From the NCBI GenBank assembly GCA_036346405.1, contig CM070566.1, forward strand, positions 11,442,355 to 11,506,354: a stretch of DNA of 64,000 nucleotides, written 5' to 3'. This DNA is from Phyllostachys edulis. Its lineage: Eukaryota; Streptophyta; Magnoliopsida; Poales; Poaceae. The first letter of the stretch is position 1; the number at the start of each line of letters is the position of its first letter. The position numbers were made by a program, and so were the translations under genes. Shown here one piece after another: positions 35,801 through 47,500 of the stretch. A model generated the notes under the pieces. That model did not search any database and was not told where the DNA came from. It was given only the letters and a program-made list of their open reading frames with translations.

Positions 35801-38800
35801 AAATGAAGTCAAGCAAGAAAACATGTATTTTAATATGATCCATTTCAACAATCTGATATACAACTAAATCTGGTGCTTCCATACCTTTTGAGAGTAACTC
35901 GCTAGCCAAATGAATTGGAGATACTTTGACTTCCTTTTTTGCTCTATTGCAGTCTTCTAACCACGTTACTTTTACCACATTTACTATACCCCAAGCAGCC
36001 AGACGTCTTACCTCCTTTTTCTCTCTGATAAGACAAATAAGCACCATTAGTTGCAATCACAACCAGTTCATAATAAAGCTAGTATACACAGAAAGTGACA
36101 TGAACTTACTCCTCTGAAGGTGCACCTAGTATAATATGAGTAAGCCTCTCACTTAACATAACATGCCGGGATCCACCACCATTCCGTACCATCATGACTA
36201 ACCGTGACAATTCTTTCTCCTCAAAACCCACCAGAGAAATTCTGCACTGTGATAAATAAAGATCATCATCTTCTGCCTCTGAGTCCTCAGCTACATGACT
36301 ATCGACCTGCATTTTGTTTGTTTCTTGGACACTAGGTGCGCCAACAATATCAGTGCTGCGGATCTTTGAAGCATCACCAAACGAAGCAGGCACGTACTGT
36401 GACGTTGATACTGAATCGTCAACTGATGTTGCTGGAACAGGTTGAAAACTTGCACTTGCACTACTGATCTCTGGGTTGTGTTGCTCCTTAAGGGAACTTT
36501 TCACACCATTAAAATTAGTAGAATTCTGACAAACAAGATACGAACTTTCATCTAGGCAAGCTGCGTTCCAATTAAGAAAGAAAAACACGAGGTTAGTTTA
36601 ACCTTTCTAGCTTTGTAACTTCTATAGGAGAAACAAGCAAATAACAGCAGCAAAGCCGATAGTAACCCATGTATGTTGACTATTACCTCTTCGAGCAACC
36701 GATTGGTCAACCCATCTCGGATCTACAATGTGGATATTACCCCATTTTTGGGCCACAACATACTTGTCACCTCCAGGTTCGTAATAACATGTTAAGAAAA
36801 AGTTTAAAGATTTTCTGATAAATAAGACAGATGCATAATTGCATATAGCAAATCAAGTGCAGTATTTTTAGAAAGTTGTACAGAAATGAACAACACTAAT
36901 GGAATGTCAAGCAGCATGTGCCACCAACAGTAGAGCAAAAATTAAGTTAATTCTGATGGGCTAATGTAGGACATGTTTGTTTTTCCTTGCCCACTCTAAC
37001 CTAGCCTTGATAGTCGGCAAGGAAATCCTTGCTAGTGTAGGATAATAAATTAGGTTATCCTCAAAAGCAAGGAAATCCTTAATCACTCTTGGGTGAGCAA
37101 TGTAACCAAACATGCCTCCTTGCCCAATAGCAAGTCTAGTCAAAGGGTGAGCAAGGAAACCAAACAGGCCCTTAGTTTTATATCAGTGCTTCATCATTTG
37201 CATTGTAGGGATGGATACATGGCTTTAGGAATTCACAGCTAACATTTCTAGCCTTCTATATGAGGAGTATGATTGCATAGATTCCCGAAATTTAATTTGG
37301 TCTATGAGTTTTGCTGTTGAGTGCCTAGAAACTATAAAGACCCTTAATAATCAGATTTAGCCAAATTTCTTTGGATGTGTCAACTACACCTTTCAGTTGT
37401 GCTGGGGAAATGAACCTAAGGGGCCTTGCTTATGAATCATCATTGAGACACCCTGTTACATGTGACATACCACAGCACCACCTTTTTTCACTGAGCGTAG
37501 ATTAACAGCCTAAAGTGACTGAAGACACATGAGCGTCGTTACAACATTACTTGTAATATTATCCCTGTACTGCTCTATTACCTATTCTATAGCTGTGTGG
37601 GAAACACAGGGTGGAGGATCCCATCTTTGGTCAAAAAGCAAGGAAGTGTATTACTTTCTTGAGATCTATTCCACTATAACTCAAAAGGAAAGAGACAGAA
37701 TAACTAATTTGAACAGATGAAATCTCAAATTTGAGAACATTAAATGCAGAAAACACCAAAGGATATATTTGCAACTAAATGAGTGCACTTCCTTGTAAGA
37801 TTTGCTGAATACTGGCCACCATTCTGCACTATTATTTCTGCCAATTCCTTCCGTTCATCTGATTAAACAAAAGAAATATAGGGCATGACAAATGAAGTAA
37901 AAAAACATTGAACAGAATAAAGCATATTGGCATATGTAGTTGCCATAAGACAGTAGTGATGATATCTTCTTAATGCCACAGATTTTGGCAGTTCTACATG
38001 GCTATGGCCAGCAGTTCATTACCTGAACTGGCACCAGTTCCTACCAGCTAGCTATCAACAGTTTCTGGCCGGTTTCCAGTGGGATCGCTATGGCACAAAT
38101 CTTAGCCCCGATCCCCACAAAACCCAGGCATAAACTACCAGATACTGGGCAGGAACCACCTGTAAAACTGTCTGGTTTAGTCCAGTTCCCATTCAAAATT
38201 GAAAAATGGCCAACTCTTGACTAATTCTTGATGGTTTTAAAATTTTACATCGAACAATAATGGAAAGCCCAGAAAACTTGGCCATAATCAGGCTAATTCA
38301 GAATATCTGAGCAATGTTCACCAGCTGGGATTCCAAATACCACCATATGCCAGTATTTCCAGTAAATGGTAGTACCTGTTTACCGCCGGCTTTATGAACC
38401 TGGGCTACATCATTATCACATCACATTTCATTTGATAAATTATCCCCATAGTCAACAACTACCGATTTTTAATAAAAATGCAAGAGAAAAGAATGTATTG
38501 ATCGAAAGGAAAAGTTGAACTCACTTCCATCTCCAGGCTGAATACAATTGAAATGCACCTACCTGCATTCAGTTTGGTGATGCAAATATTCAACCCAGTG
38601 AAAGGAAGAATCCTGTAAGGTTCATGAGGCACAACACGATGTTCAGTCCAGCATTGCTCCAACCAGTTCATGCTGACGATGGGCTTCTTCAGAATATTCA
38701 CAGCCCACTGCACAACACAAAAAAGATTAAAGCACATCCCTATTAGTCATATCAGGCCAACAGTACATGACATCGTAAAACAATTCTTGCTTCCATGCCA

Positions 38801-41375
38801 AGGTCAGAGAAGTTAACAGAAACCAAATATAGCAGGCAGTTAGTCTTGCTAGCTTTAAAGCATAAGAATCACAGTAGGTACAGAAGCTTCATAGGTAATC
38901 AGTAAGTAGGGAAAGCTACATAAATCTAACATGAAAATGGGAACAGCCAAATATCGTAATCAACCCTAACTAGTTGAACCAAACAGCTCCGCTCAGCATC
39001 CAAAGTGCCAACCTCAATGCATGCCATAAAATCAAGCAATTGTTTCTGTTAATGTTTGCTACAAAAATCCCAACAACCTAGAAACACATTTATCTTTATG
39101 TTGTGGCTAGCTGGAGTTCAAACGAAAATGAACTGTACCAGATTTATGGCTTAATTTGGCAGTTCACTAATAACTAAACTGATACTATGTGCACTGTACA
39201 GCATTGAACAGTGCCTAAACAAAATAAAGGAATTGCATATAATAGTATAATATATTTGGCAATTTTCTATACTGACGTTATGAAAGAATTACTTGTGAAC
39301 TCCAGAGGCTTCACTCCTAGATGGACTACATAACAGTCCATAGTACATGTAGGATAAGCACATATAACTTTACACCAACTGCAATGGCAATTAGCAAATC
39401 ATTTCCATTCCATGTTAACAGCTTTCAGCATAACTTACTTTATACTTGGCAGCCAAGACATCCTTTGCGATTACAAAGTTAACATCCATGGACACTTTAG
39501 TTTGCAAAAGACCACCCATAGCTGTCACAAATTGTTCAATCTTAGCCTGCAAGAACAAAAACAAACTTGAGATAAATACATCATGCATTTACTAAAGGAA
39601 CTGTAACAGTAAGACAAGATCTGATACATAATACCTTCTCATCTTTTTCAAGCCTGAACAAAGTATCTTAACCCCATCCATTGCAAGACAACAAGTATAA
39701 CATTGCTTAGGCAGGAAGCGCGTTCCTTAGCACAAGAAAGAATGCACTGTGGTCCTGTCAAAAATTAAACATGGTCTTACACTCAACGCTAAAACACAAA
39801 ATAGTTATGGAAATATGTTTTATTATTAGTCATTAGAGGAACTTATTAGATGGCTTTGGTTGACTGCGGTTTCAACCTTAGAGAATTTTATGCACTACAG
39901 CACTGCAAAACACATCACACTTTGGCTCCATATTAACAAGGAAGCCTGACTACGTAGACAAACAGGCATGTGACCGTAGCTTCACTTCAAAAGAAATTTT
40001 ACATAGATTGCTTTCAGATTTTTCTAGATGCACTACAGTCTACAGCACTGCAAAACACATCACACTTTGGCTCCATAATAACAAGGAAGCCTGACTAAGT
40101 AGATAAACAGGCATGTGACCGTAGCTTTACTTCGAGAGACATTTTACATAGATTGCTTTCAGATTTTTCTAGATCGTGGTCCTTACTAACTCATGACAGA
40201 GTACCAAAATAACATCTGCACTATTGCAACATTCAGCTACCAGACTAGTAAAATGGTTAATCCAATTTCTATAAGTTCTAGCCCTAGGGCGTGAAAACTT
40301 TGCAAACCACAAAGTAATTGGGGACTTCGACTCCATCAAATCTAAAGTAAAAGCAAGATATAGTGAGATACCACCATTTAAGGCACTAAAATAGCATGCT
40401 AACCGAAAAAATTCAAAAGATATGTCCTCTAGAGCATTCATAAACCATAATGATAAAAATTATGGCGTACAGCCGCATAGGATCCCAGATCCTCGTATCT
40501 GATGAATTTAACAGCTTAAATACAGTATTACAGCCAAGTTCGCTACAATTTGAGCTACTAATTTTTTATTAAAAAAATGCTATTCAGAATTAAACAAATT
40601 TTAGCTCCAAATTTAAAAAATCAGCACACTCCATCAAGCAAATTGCACCTCTAGCCCTCATATCTGAAAAACTCTCAAACCTTAGCTACGCTGATCCAGT
40701 ATTGCAACAATCTGAAACACTGACGTCTAGTAAGATAACAACCAAGAAATAAATCCAAATCAACGAGTTTAGGTTTAGTTACCACACTTTACCGAGAAAA
40801 CATGGGCCTATCTGTTTGCGGATTACAGATGCACAAAGTCTAAAATCCAAGCCACAAGCTCCCCAAATTCACGGCATTGAAGCCACTTAGTGTCAAATTT
40901 CACTGTCATTTGAGCTAATTCCACTAGATAACTTCACAGCTCACAATCACCCAAGAAAATTAACACTCTCATTGTCAAATTACACAAAATCAGCAGCGCA
41001 CTTTACCGAGCAAATTGCAGCCTTTGGCCCTCAGATCCGCGAACCTCTCCTGCAGAAAGGCGAGACCAAAATGGAAGCAAACATTTAGGGATTTGGGAAC
41101 CGAAGAGGCGGTCGCGCCGCGAAGGGGGTGAGTGGGGAACCAAGGGTGCGTACGTGCGAAGAGGAGGAGATGACGTGGAAGTCGAGGGGCCCCGTGCGGC
41201 CGGGGTCGGCGCAGAGGAAGACCTCCGCGCCGTTGAGGCGGAGCGCGTCGTGCAGGGCGTCGAACACCTCCGGGGCCACCAGGTTCCGCGACAGGAACAC
41301 GCTCGCGCCCGCGAACGTCACCGCCCTCCGCCCGCCTGAGGAGGCCGCAGCGGCGGAGGCGTACGACGGCGTCAT
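32875..41375 (-). CDS. TOPBP1: TopBP1/MEI1-like multi-BRCT protein, about 940 codons, with disabling lesions as sequenced
   Basis: Nuclear BRCT-repeat scaffold; plant relatives (Arabidopsis MEI1) act in meiotic DNA repair and checkpoint signalling. Exons by splice sites and phase: 41154-41375, 41007-41049, 39635-39754, 39439-39546, 38563-38707, 37767-37858, 36687-36780, 36110-36560, 35885-36024, 35581-35771, 35422-35490, 34899-35066, 34476-34766, 34165-34345, 33914-34095, 33793-33819, 33608-33690, 33077-33187, 32875-32982. BRCT-type motifs: VTFAGASVFLSRNL, VSMNWLEQCW, CTHLVANEPGGDKYVVAQKW, ISLVGFEEKELSRLV, VVKVTWLEDC, TFCFSNSFSHDK with THWIHSCLK, and ITVEWLFECV. A basic KRRR (exon 15) may be a nuclear signal; the C-terminus reads GYEEDLTGRQKIIDRVRSQS. 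Start is MTPSYASAAAASSGG. Lesions: two apparent 1-bp losses in exon 3 and TGA at 35602-35604. The join 33608-33187 is out of phase, so a short exon may be missed (candidate near 33275-33290). Two introns are U12-type. Confidence 0.85.
33691..33792 (-). other. U12-type GT-AG intron of the BRCT gene
   Basis: 102-bp intron. The donor after ...CCTAGGAGT is GTATCCTAT (U12 consensus RTATCCTTT, one mismatch). The branch string TCCTTAACT lies 11 bases before the CAG acceptor. The upstream exon is only 27 bp (nine codons) and phase 0 joins perfectly to ATTTTTGCACCT. Ordinary U2 donors here give no in-phase join. Confidence 0.8.
35602..35604 (-). other. In-frame TGA in exon 10 of the BRCT gene
   Basis: Exon 35581-35771 is 191 bp, exactly right for phase 1 in and phase 0 out, so the TGA in ...AACATGAAAACATGAAAA is a substitution rather than a frameshift. 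CGA to TGA at a CpG would explain it. Confidence 0.65.
36781..37766 (-). other. U12-type AT-AC intron of the BRCT gene
   Basis: Donor ATATCCTTT (exact U12 AT-AC consensus) follows GTTGCAAAT. The intron ends TTTCTTAACATGTTATTAC, with a U12 branch string TTTCTTAAC ten bases before the AC end. Splicing joins ...CTHLVAN to EPGGDKYVVAQ in phase 0. Reading through the donor gives a stop within eight codons. Length is 986 bp and a MITE sits inside. Confidence 0.92.
36957..37178. repeat. MITE in the AT-AC intron
   Basis: Inverted ends: left ctaatgtaggacatgtttg then tttttccttgcccac; right, reversed, gggcctgtttggtttccttg then ctcacc. About 215 bp. Superfamily not settled because the exact target duplication is unclear. 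Confidence 0.5.
39895..40174. repeat. 145-bp tandem duplication in the BRCT gene intron
   Basis: 39895-40029 and 40040-40174 are near-identical (start ctacagcactgcaaaacac, end gctttcagatttttctag). They lie in the intron between exons 2 and 3 and do not touch a splice site. Confidence 0.85.
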
Positions 41376-42228
41376 CGGGGAGTGGCGGAGGCCGCGGCGA
41401 GGCGGGAGCGTAGAGGGTAGGAGGCGGGAGAAGGCGGCGAAATCCCCAAAAGCGCCGGATAGCAGGTTCGAGTTTCAAAATTTCGGGAGGAACCGACAAA
41501 TGACCGACCGATACGGCGATACCCAAACAACGTTGCCAGAACTCGGGCGTTACCTAAATATTGGCAAAACAGAAGCTTGGTTCATAGTATGAACATAAAA
41601 TTAATTCTCTATAAATGTGCACTTCGGTCCGGCTTTAATAACTACATGAGTCTTACTGATAAAGACAAAGCTAAGCAGATAGCAGAGAAAAGTTGTTGGC
41701 CGGAACGAGAGAGGATGACATTTTTTTATGTGTAGCTACCAATTTCACAAGGGGTTCCTATTAAAACCCTAGCAACACCTAACTTTTGAATATGTCATTC
41801 AGTTTTGCCTTGAAAAACCCTTCATTCGAGGAATTTCTTGTCTATTGGCCTCATGAGCAAAACCCTACGAGTTTTCCGGTCAACTTTATCTTCTAGATTG
41901 TGAATGTGACCGCCCTAAGAAAACCCTTGATCTCGATTTTTCCCGGTTCAACCGACCGGTTTTATAACTACGGTTTGGTTTAGAGCCAAAATAGATTGTC
42001 AAACTTTGGTGTAGTTGTTGTGTTGTTTGGTTTGGAACCAAATATATTTGCCAAACTTTAGTTAAGCTATGGTTAGTTGTTTTGTTTGAAGTTAAGATAG
42101 AATCTCCTAACTCTACCGATAAAGAGGTGGGTTACCTCCTCTCACATAATCATGCATGCAAGAAAAATAGCTTGGAAAAATCCACAACTTGTACATGTGT
42201 ACAACTACAAATCAGCAGAAAAAATAAT
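41376..42228. other. Upstream region of the BRCT gene, no gene seen
   Basis: 41376-41470 is GC-rich and directly precedes the minus-strand start codon, so it probably holds the 5' UTR and promoter. 41940-42120 contains repeated 'ttggtttggaacc' strings typical of a decayed MITE. Confidence 0.4.
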
Positions 42229-42353
42229 TAGTTCCTTATATGCCACTAAAATTTTGTGAAATCCCTGATTGTGTCACTAATACGTGAGATCAAGTCAAAC
42301 AATGAGTGACACATGAGGAATGAGGTAAACTTTCGGTGGCATATAAGGGATTT
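42229..42353. repeat. MITE with inverted ends
   Basis: The left end agttccttatatgccactaaa matches the reversed right end aatcccttatatgccaccgaa. About 125 bp with no coding capacity. Confidence 0.55.
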
Positions 42354-42739
42354 GTCCTAGAAAAAATGTAGCAAACTGAAGCAGAACAACATCTATTTTC
42401 ACCAATGAAAGTGTTTTATATTAATTAGCAGGTCTAATTCGCAAGTATGTACACAGAAGATAGGAAACCATAAGTACATCAGTTACAGGTGCACAAGAGA
42501 AGTTAAGAACCCATTAGCTACCAACATGTAGCATCAGGCTGCACAACACAAAAAAAATCATAGTTTCGTCATCAGGACGAGCTAACCATATAAAGCTACC
42601 ATAATCACATAAGACTAATAGATGAGCTTAATTATATCTACTAAGGTGTCCATGTCACCTAATCCATCACTTCGCAAAATATGACCAACTCATTCACATG
42701 AAAATTCAGCTCACACCTACTCTGGCAGTAGACCATGCA
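42354..42739. other. Intergenic, no gene seen
   Basis: AT-rich; no frame, repeat or signal that I can support. Confidence 0.4.
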
Positions 42740-43062
42740 CATTCAGAAATGGCCACCAACACCTCCGTCGTCATATTTGGGATCAAATAAGTCTAACACC
42801 CAAGCTTGGGAAGTATGATCAATTGCAATGTTGAGGTAACTACGGAAGCGATCCTGGTCCAGCTTGATAAGGTAGGCCGCAATCTCAATCTTGATAGTGG
42901 GGTCTTCTACCCGCTTCTAAATATTAGTATTAGTATGATTGTGTTGTTTGTTGAATAGAGGCATCAGCGTTAGCACACGCAAGAGAGTCTGCAAGTCTCT
43001 TAATACTAGTTGTCATATCATCGTTTGATACTTCGCCACTACGACTTGCCTTGGGTGGCATC
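42740..43062 (-). pseudogene. Decayed C-terminal piece of a transposon-associated protein
   Basis: On the minus strand, MTTSIKRLADSLACANAD (about 43015) is followed by two stops, and then in another phase by KRVEDPTIKIEIAAYLIKL and SYLNIAIDHTSQAWVLDLFD, ending in a stop near 42746. It resembles the C-terminal part of Myb/SANT-like proteins that travel with PIF/Harbinger or related transposons in grasses. That assignment is from general resemblance only; the frameshifted open stretch is what I see. Confidence 0.3.
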
Positions 43063-43182
43063 TTAGAAGGCAAGTTGTGTCATAGACAGAGAACAAGCAA
43101 AGGTGGTTGTGGAGGGAGGAATGGGTAAAAGATGCAACAATCCTAGAACTTGGTCTTTTTGTATACGGTGAGCACACAACAG

Positions 43183-43788
43183 TGTCGTAGGAGAGGCCCA
43201 CCGGTTCCAACGACCTGGCGAAGGCCCCAAGAAGGCCTCCGAGGAGCACCGAAGGAGGCAAGCCAAGAGTGCACCTTGGTCAGAACAGAGGTCAACAACG
43301 TACCCCTCGCACAAGCTTGGAGGGTACATCGACCTAGACAAAGGGTGCCTCAGGTACCCTCGCACAGGGTAAAGGACGCACGAAGGCTACCAAAGGTGCC
43401 TGGTTAGTGGACAATGCCCCCGGGGTGAGAGAGCCCCAAGGGCCCTCAGACCACCTCGCAGGAGAGGGGGGGGGCAATGCTACCAGTGGATCGGAGAAGC
43501 ACATACGTCATGGACCCGGTCGCCTAGGGAGGCCTAAATACCTCAGAGCCCCTACACCTAGGGGTCTTCGATGGATAAAATCATAATCCCATATACCCGC
43601 TTTTATGGCTCTATAAATAGGGTTTTGCCCCCCATGTAATAAAGGATTACTTTTTTCAAGGGTAATAAAGACACATTTATGCGCTTTGACACCGATCCCC
43701 TCTGCTGAGGACCTCAGGGCTCCCCCTTCGTAGTCGTGGGATACCTGGGTTCCTATGTTCTCTATTGTCTAGTTCTGCTGCTACAACA
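43183..43788 (+). repeat. Probable solo LTR (about 606 bp)
   Basis: Begins TGTCGTAGG and ends GCTACAACA. It contains TATA box ctataaatag (43611-43620) followed by aataaagg strings (43640-43670), the order expected for an LTR promoter and poly(A) signal. Flanks aacag (43178-43182) and aatag (43789-43793) match at four of five bases. No internal region is present. Unlike the long LTRs it lacks TGTAAC ends and the palindrome. Confidence 0.55.
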
Positions 43789-44588
43789 AATAGTTATGGA
43801 CTTAGGCTCGTTGGCTACACCAAAATTTGGCAAGGTCGATTGGTGTTACCAACAAACCAAGGGCGCACACAAATTTTGGTAATAGTCCAAATGATGGCCA
43901 AATTTATTAGGTAATACTAAAATTGGTAAGGTTTTGGGTAGCATCAAACAACCCCCCAATGTTTTGAGGTTTCAAAAACAAACTTTTCGGTTCCAAAGCA
44001 AGGATTGGACTTTCGAGTTTGAGCACCAAGTGTTCAGATTACAAAAACACAATGTTTCAAGTTCTAGCACCAAGTTTTCATTGAAAGTTCACGAGTTTTT
44101 CGCATCTCGAGGCATGGGTTCTACACATTTTTCGAACAAGTTTTAAAATGGTTTTTAGGGTCGGAGCGGCAACAAATATGTTTTCATATTATTTTTTCAT
44201 TGTTCATCTTATTTTTAATAGAGTAAACTAGAAATCCAATGTATTACAGTATAAATTGCACAAAGCCCCATTTATATTGGTAAGCGCAAGTATGAAGTAG
44301 ACCTACGTGTTTCGGTCCAAAAATTGCACAAAACCAGAGTGTATGGTGGTAAGTGTCACGTAGCCCAGGTTCTCCACCGAGGCGCGCCGCCGCAGGGAGC
44401 CTCACCTCCGCCGGGACCCGGGAGCTCGTCGGTGAACTTACTTGGAAATCCTCAAAGCATCAGGTACCTAAGTGCAAGATTACCATTCCTCTCTTCTCCA
44501 GAAACTTCCCCAAAACCCCACCCATCCCACCGCCTTCCCGTCACTCTCCCCACCTACCCGAAACCCCATCCCTCCGGCGGCGGCGAAG
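43789..44588. other. Upstream region of RPB10
   Basis: 43810-43965 has MITE-like inverted pieces (ggctacaccaaaatttgg against reversed gatgctacccaaaacc). From about 44370 the sequence is GC- and C-rich and probably holds the RPB10 promoter and 5' UTR. No other gene is seen. Confidence 0.4.
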
Positions 44589-47500
44589 ATGATCATTCCG
44601 GTGCGCTGCTTCACCTGCGGCAAGGTCTCCCCGCTCCCCTTCCCACCTCCCTGTTTCACTTGGTGTCTAAGACGCTAGGGGTTTAGGGTTCGTTCTTCCC
44701 CTGCGTCTAGGGTTTACTGTCTTGACTCCAACCCTTTCTCTCTTCTGTCCTGTGGTTTCGCAGGTGATTGGGAACAAGTGGGACCTCTACCTGGACCTCC
44801 TCCAGGCCGACTACACCGAGGGGTAGTGTGAATTTACTTTACCAATTACTATCCCACGATTCGATTTATGTGTCATGTAATCTTTTCTGCGTTGAATTAT
44901 ATGTTTGGGTGTTTGGGAAGTAATGCGTTGGGGGCGATTGGGCTGTGCATGTTGGGTGTGGATTGTGGATCAATGTTCAGTCCTGAAATTGCAAGAAGAC
45001 TGAAATCCGGGTTCAGTTTTTAGATATTCATGCCTCTCGAAATGGACTTGGTTAGTTTGGGCATCGATTATGCGAATACTAATTGGGCACACAGAGTTGG
45101 TTGAGGGTGCAATGACCGCCACCGTTCCGGTAATCTGCTAGGCTTGTTGATGCTGAAGTTTGACATGTAGAATGTAGCCAATGAGAGAACGGCAGGCAGT
45201 GAGTCCCTGTGGACTTTAGGATTCTGTAGTAGATGTAATCGAGGAATCTCATGCTAGCCTATGATAGTAACATGTTACAAATAGCTCACTTCTGTAGCTT
45301 CTGGATCAATGCCTGCTTGCTCTCTGTCTGTGGCCCTTTAACAGTCTGTTGAGGACATGTTTTCCTGCTGTGAATGTTTTATGAAAAACAAGGATTCTAT
45401 GATAGCCACCAAGGAAACTGCCTCTATAAGATTGTTCTGAATAGTTGTGTTCAGCACTATTTAAGGACATACTTGGGGTAAATTCTATAACAATGTTCTA
45501 AAAACGGGTCTACTAGGCCATATACTTGACCGTATACAAGTAACGGGTGCCCTACCTGTTACCGTGTAATTGCTGGTTATGCCGCATAATCAGACCGATC
45601 ACGCCATATAATCACTACTAGGTGGGTGACCCGTCGAGTACCGGTTACCGATTTTTAGAACCTTGTTCTACAACGCAGATCTAGATGTGCATGTGTGTTC
45701 CTGTTCTGATATTTTAGGTGGATATATATGTGGCTATATAAAAAACTAGTTTGCCCACTTTGCAGTTTGCACCCAGTTGATGCCTTGAGCTTACATTTTG
45801 ATTTAGTCCTGTTTTAGATTTACTGTAAAAGATTGTCACCATTTGATATGCATATCGGTTGTGAATGGATCTGTTGAATGTTTTTGGTGTTTCAAATATT
45901 GGGATTTGGGAGTCTAAAATGTCGGTGTCAGCGCAGTCAAAAGCACAAAAGGCGCGTGCCTAGGTGCCCAGACGAGGCGCAGCAAGGCAAAACCGCCTCA
46001 AGCTGCACCAGGCGCAGCGCCATAGGCGAGGCGTGCGCCTTTTGGCTCAAGGCGGCAAGGCGCGAAGCGCACGCCTTGCAGCCATCTTCCATCTCTTGCA
46101 AGGGAACAAAACTTTCTCCATCTCCCGCAGCAAATGTGTGGAGAGGGAGGGGAGGAGCTCTGCTTTGAGGAGCTGGGGAGGAGGGAGGAAACTCTCACCA
46201 TGGGGTTTGGAGTGAGAAAGAGGGAGGTGTGGTGAGGGAAAGATGTAGGGGGAGCTCGGGTTGGGGAAGAGCAGATGCTGGACAGAGGAGTGGGTGAGGG
46301 GGAGAAAGGGGAAGAACTCGGCTTGGGGTTAGAGAGGAGATAAGGACGAAGGAATAGGTTGGTTGTAGCTCACTACTTTATATTTATCTCTACTGCTCTC
46401 CTGCAATTATTGTTGTGCTCCTTGGTAACTGAAGGGATAACAGTGCATTGGATCTTCATGGCATGTGTGGAAACTGAAGGGATCAACCGTGCATTGGATC
46501 TTCTATGGCAAGTGTGGTGTGGGGCTGCATATAGAATATGTACCCTCATGCTAGCCACTTGTGCATTCTCAACATGAAATGTATTTCTTTATTTCAGCTG
46601 TCTTCGAAATAATAGGGAAATAATTATGCTATGTATTTGCGCCTAGTGTTTCTCAAAGACGCTTTTTTGTGCCTTGCGCCTCAGGCCTAGGGCGGATCCA
46701 TATAGGGCCTAGTCACTCAATTTTTGGCTTTTCGTCCGCAATGGTATTGGATTAATTCCCACCGTTGGTGTTCCCACTGGCCCAAAACTAGTACATCGGC
46801 ACATGATGTTATTTATACTTTCAACTGCGTAAATTAACTTGCTTGTATACGTAGTGCCCTCACTTAGTTTTTGTCCTGGGTCCGTCCCCGCCTCAGGCGA
46901 TTTAAGGACCTAGCACCTTAAGTGCACCTTGCGCCTTTAACTGCCTTGGTCGGTGTTAGAGAGAGGTAGCCACTAGCCATATAAATCTTTTACTACATAC
47001 ACAAAATTATCAAGGGAACTTCAATGATCATCATTTGCTTTTTCTGAAAATTAGTGGCCTCGATGTACCTAGTATCAAGGTTCAAGAAAGCGTTAGGCGC
47101 TAGTCGAGCGGTGGCCCGGCGCCTAGCGCTTAGGCTACAAAGCTTGAAAGCGCAAATAACAACAGGTAGAATGCGATGAATTGAGCAGGCAGTTGGCATC
47201 CAATTGAGCAAGATAGAAGGTCAATTACCTGAAGAAGCAAGACATTGGCAGTTTGATGTAGTCATGTAGATTATCTCCCCTCTAAGATCTTGATGTAAAC
47301 ATGTAATCAATTAATCATGTAAACCTTTATATTTAATCAATGATGAGTTATTTGCTATTTTATAAGGGAATGTACGAATGAATGATGAATGAATTAAACA
47401 TATATATGCAGCCACACGTCTCAAAGACTTAGCATAGAAAGACATATCATAATCACAGTCTCAACTTCACATAGTCTCACACAATAAGACATAGCAACTA

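Noticed and set aside
41128..41592. 154-codon plus-strand frame
   Set aside because: Antisense shadow of exon 1 and the promoter of the BRCT gene.
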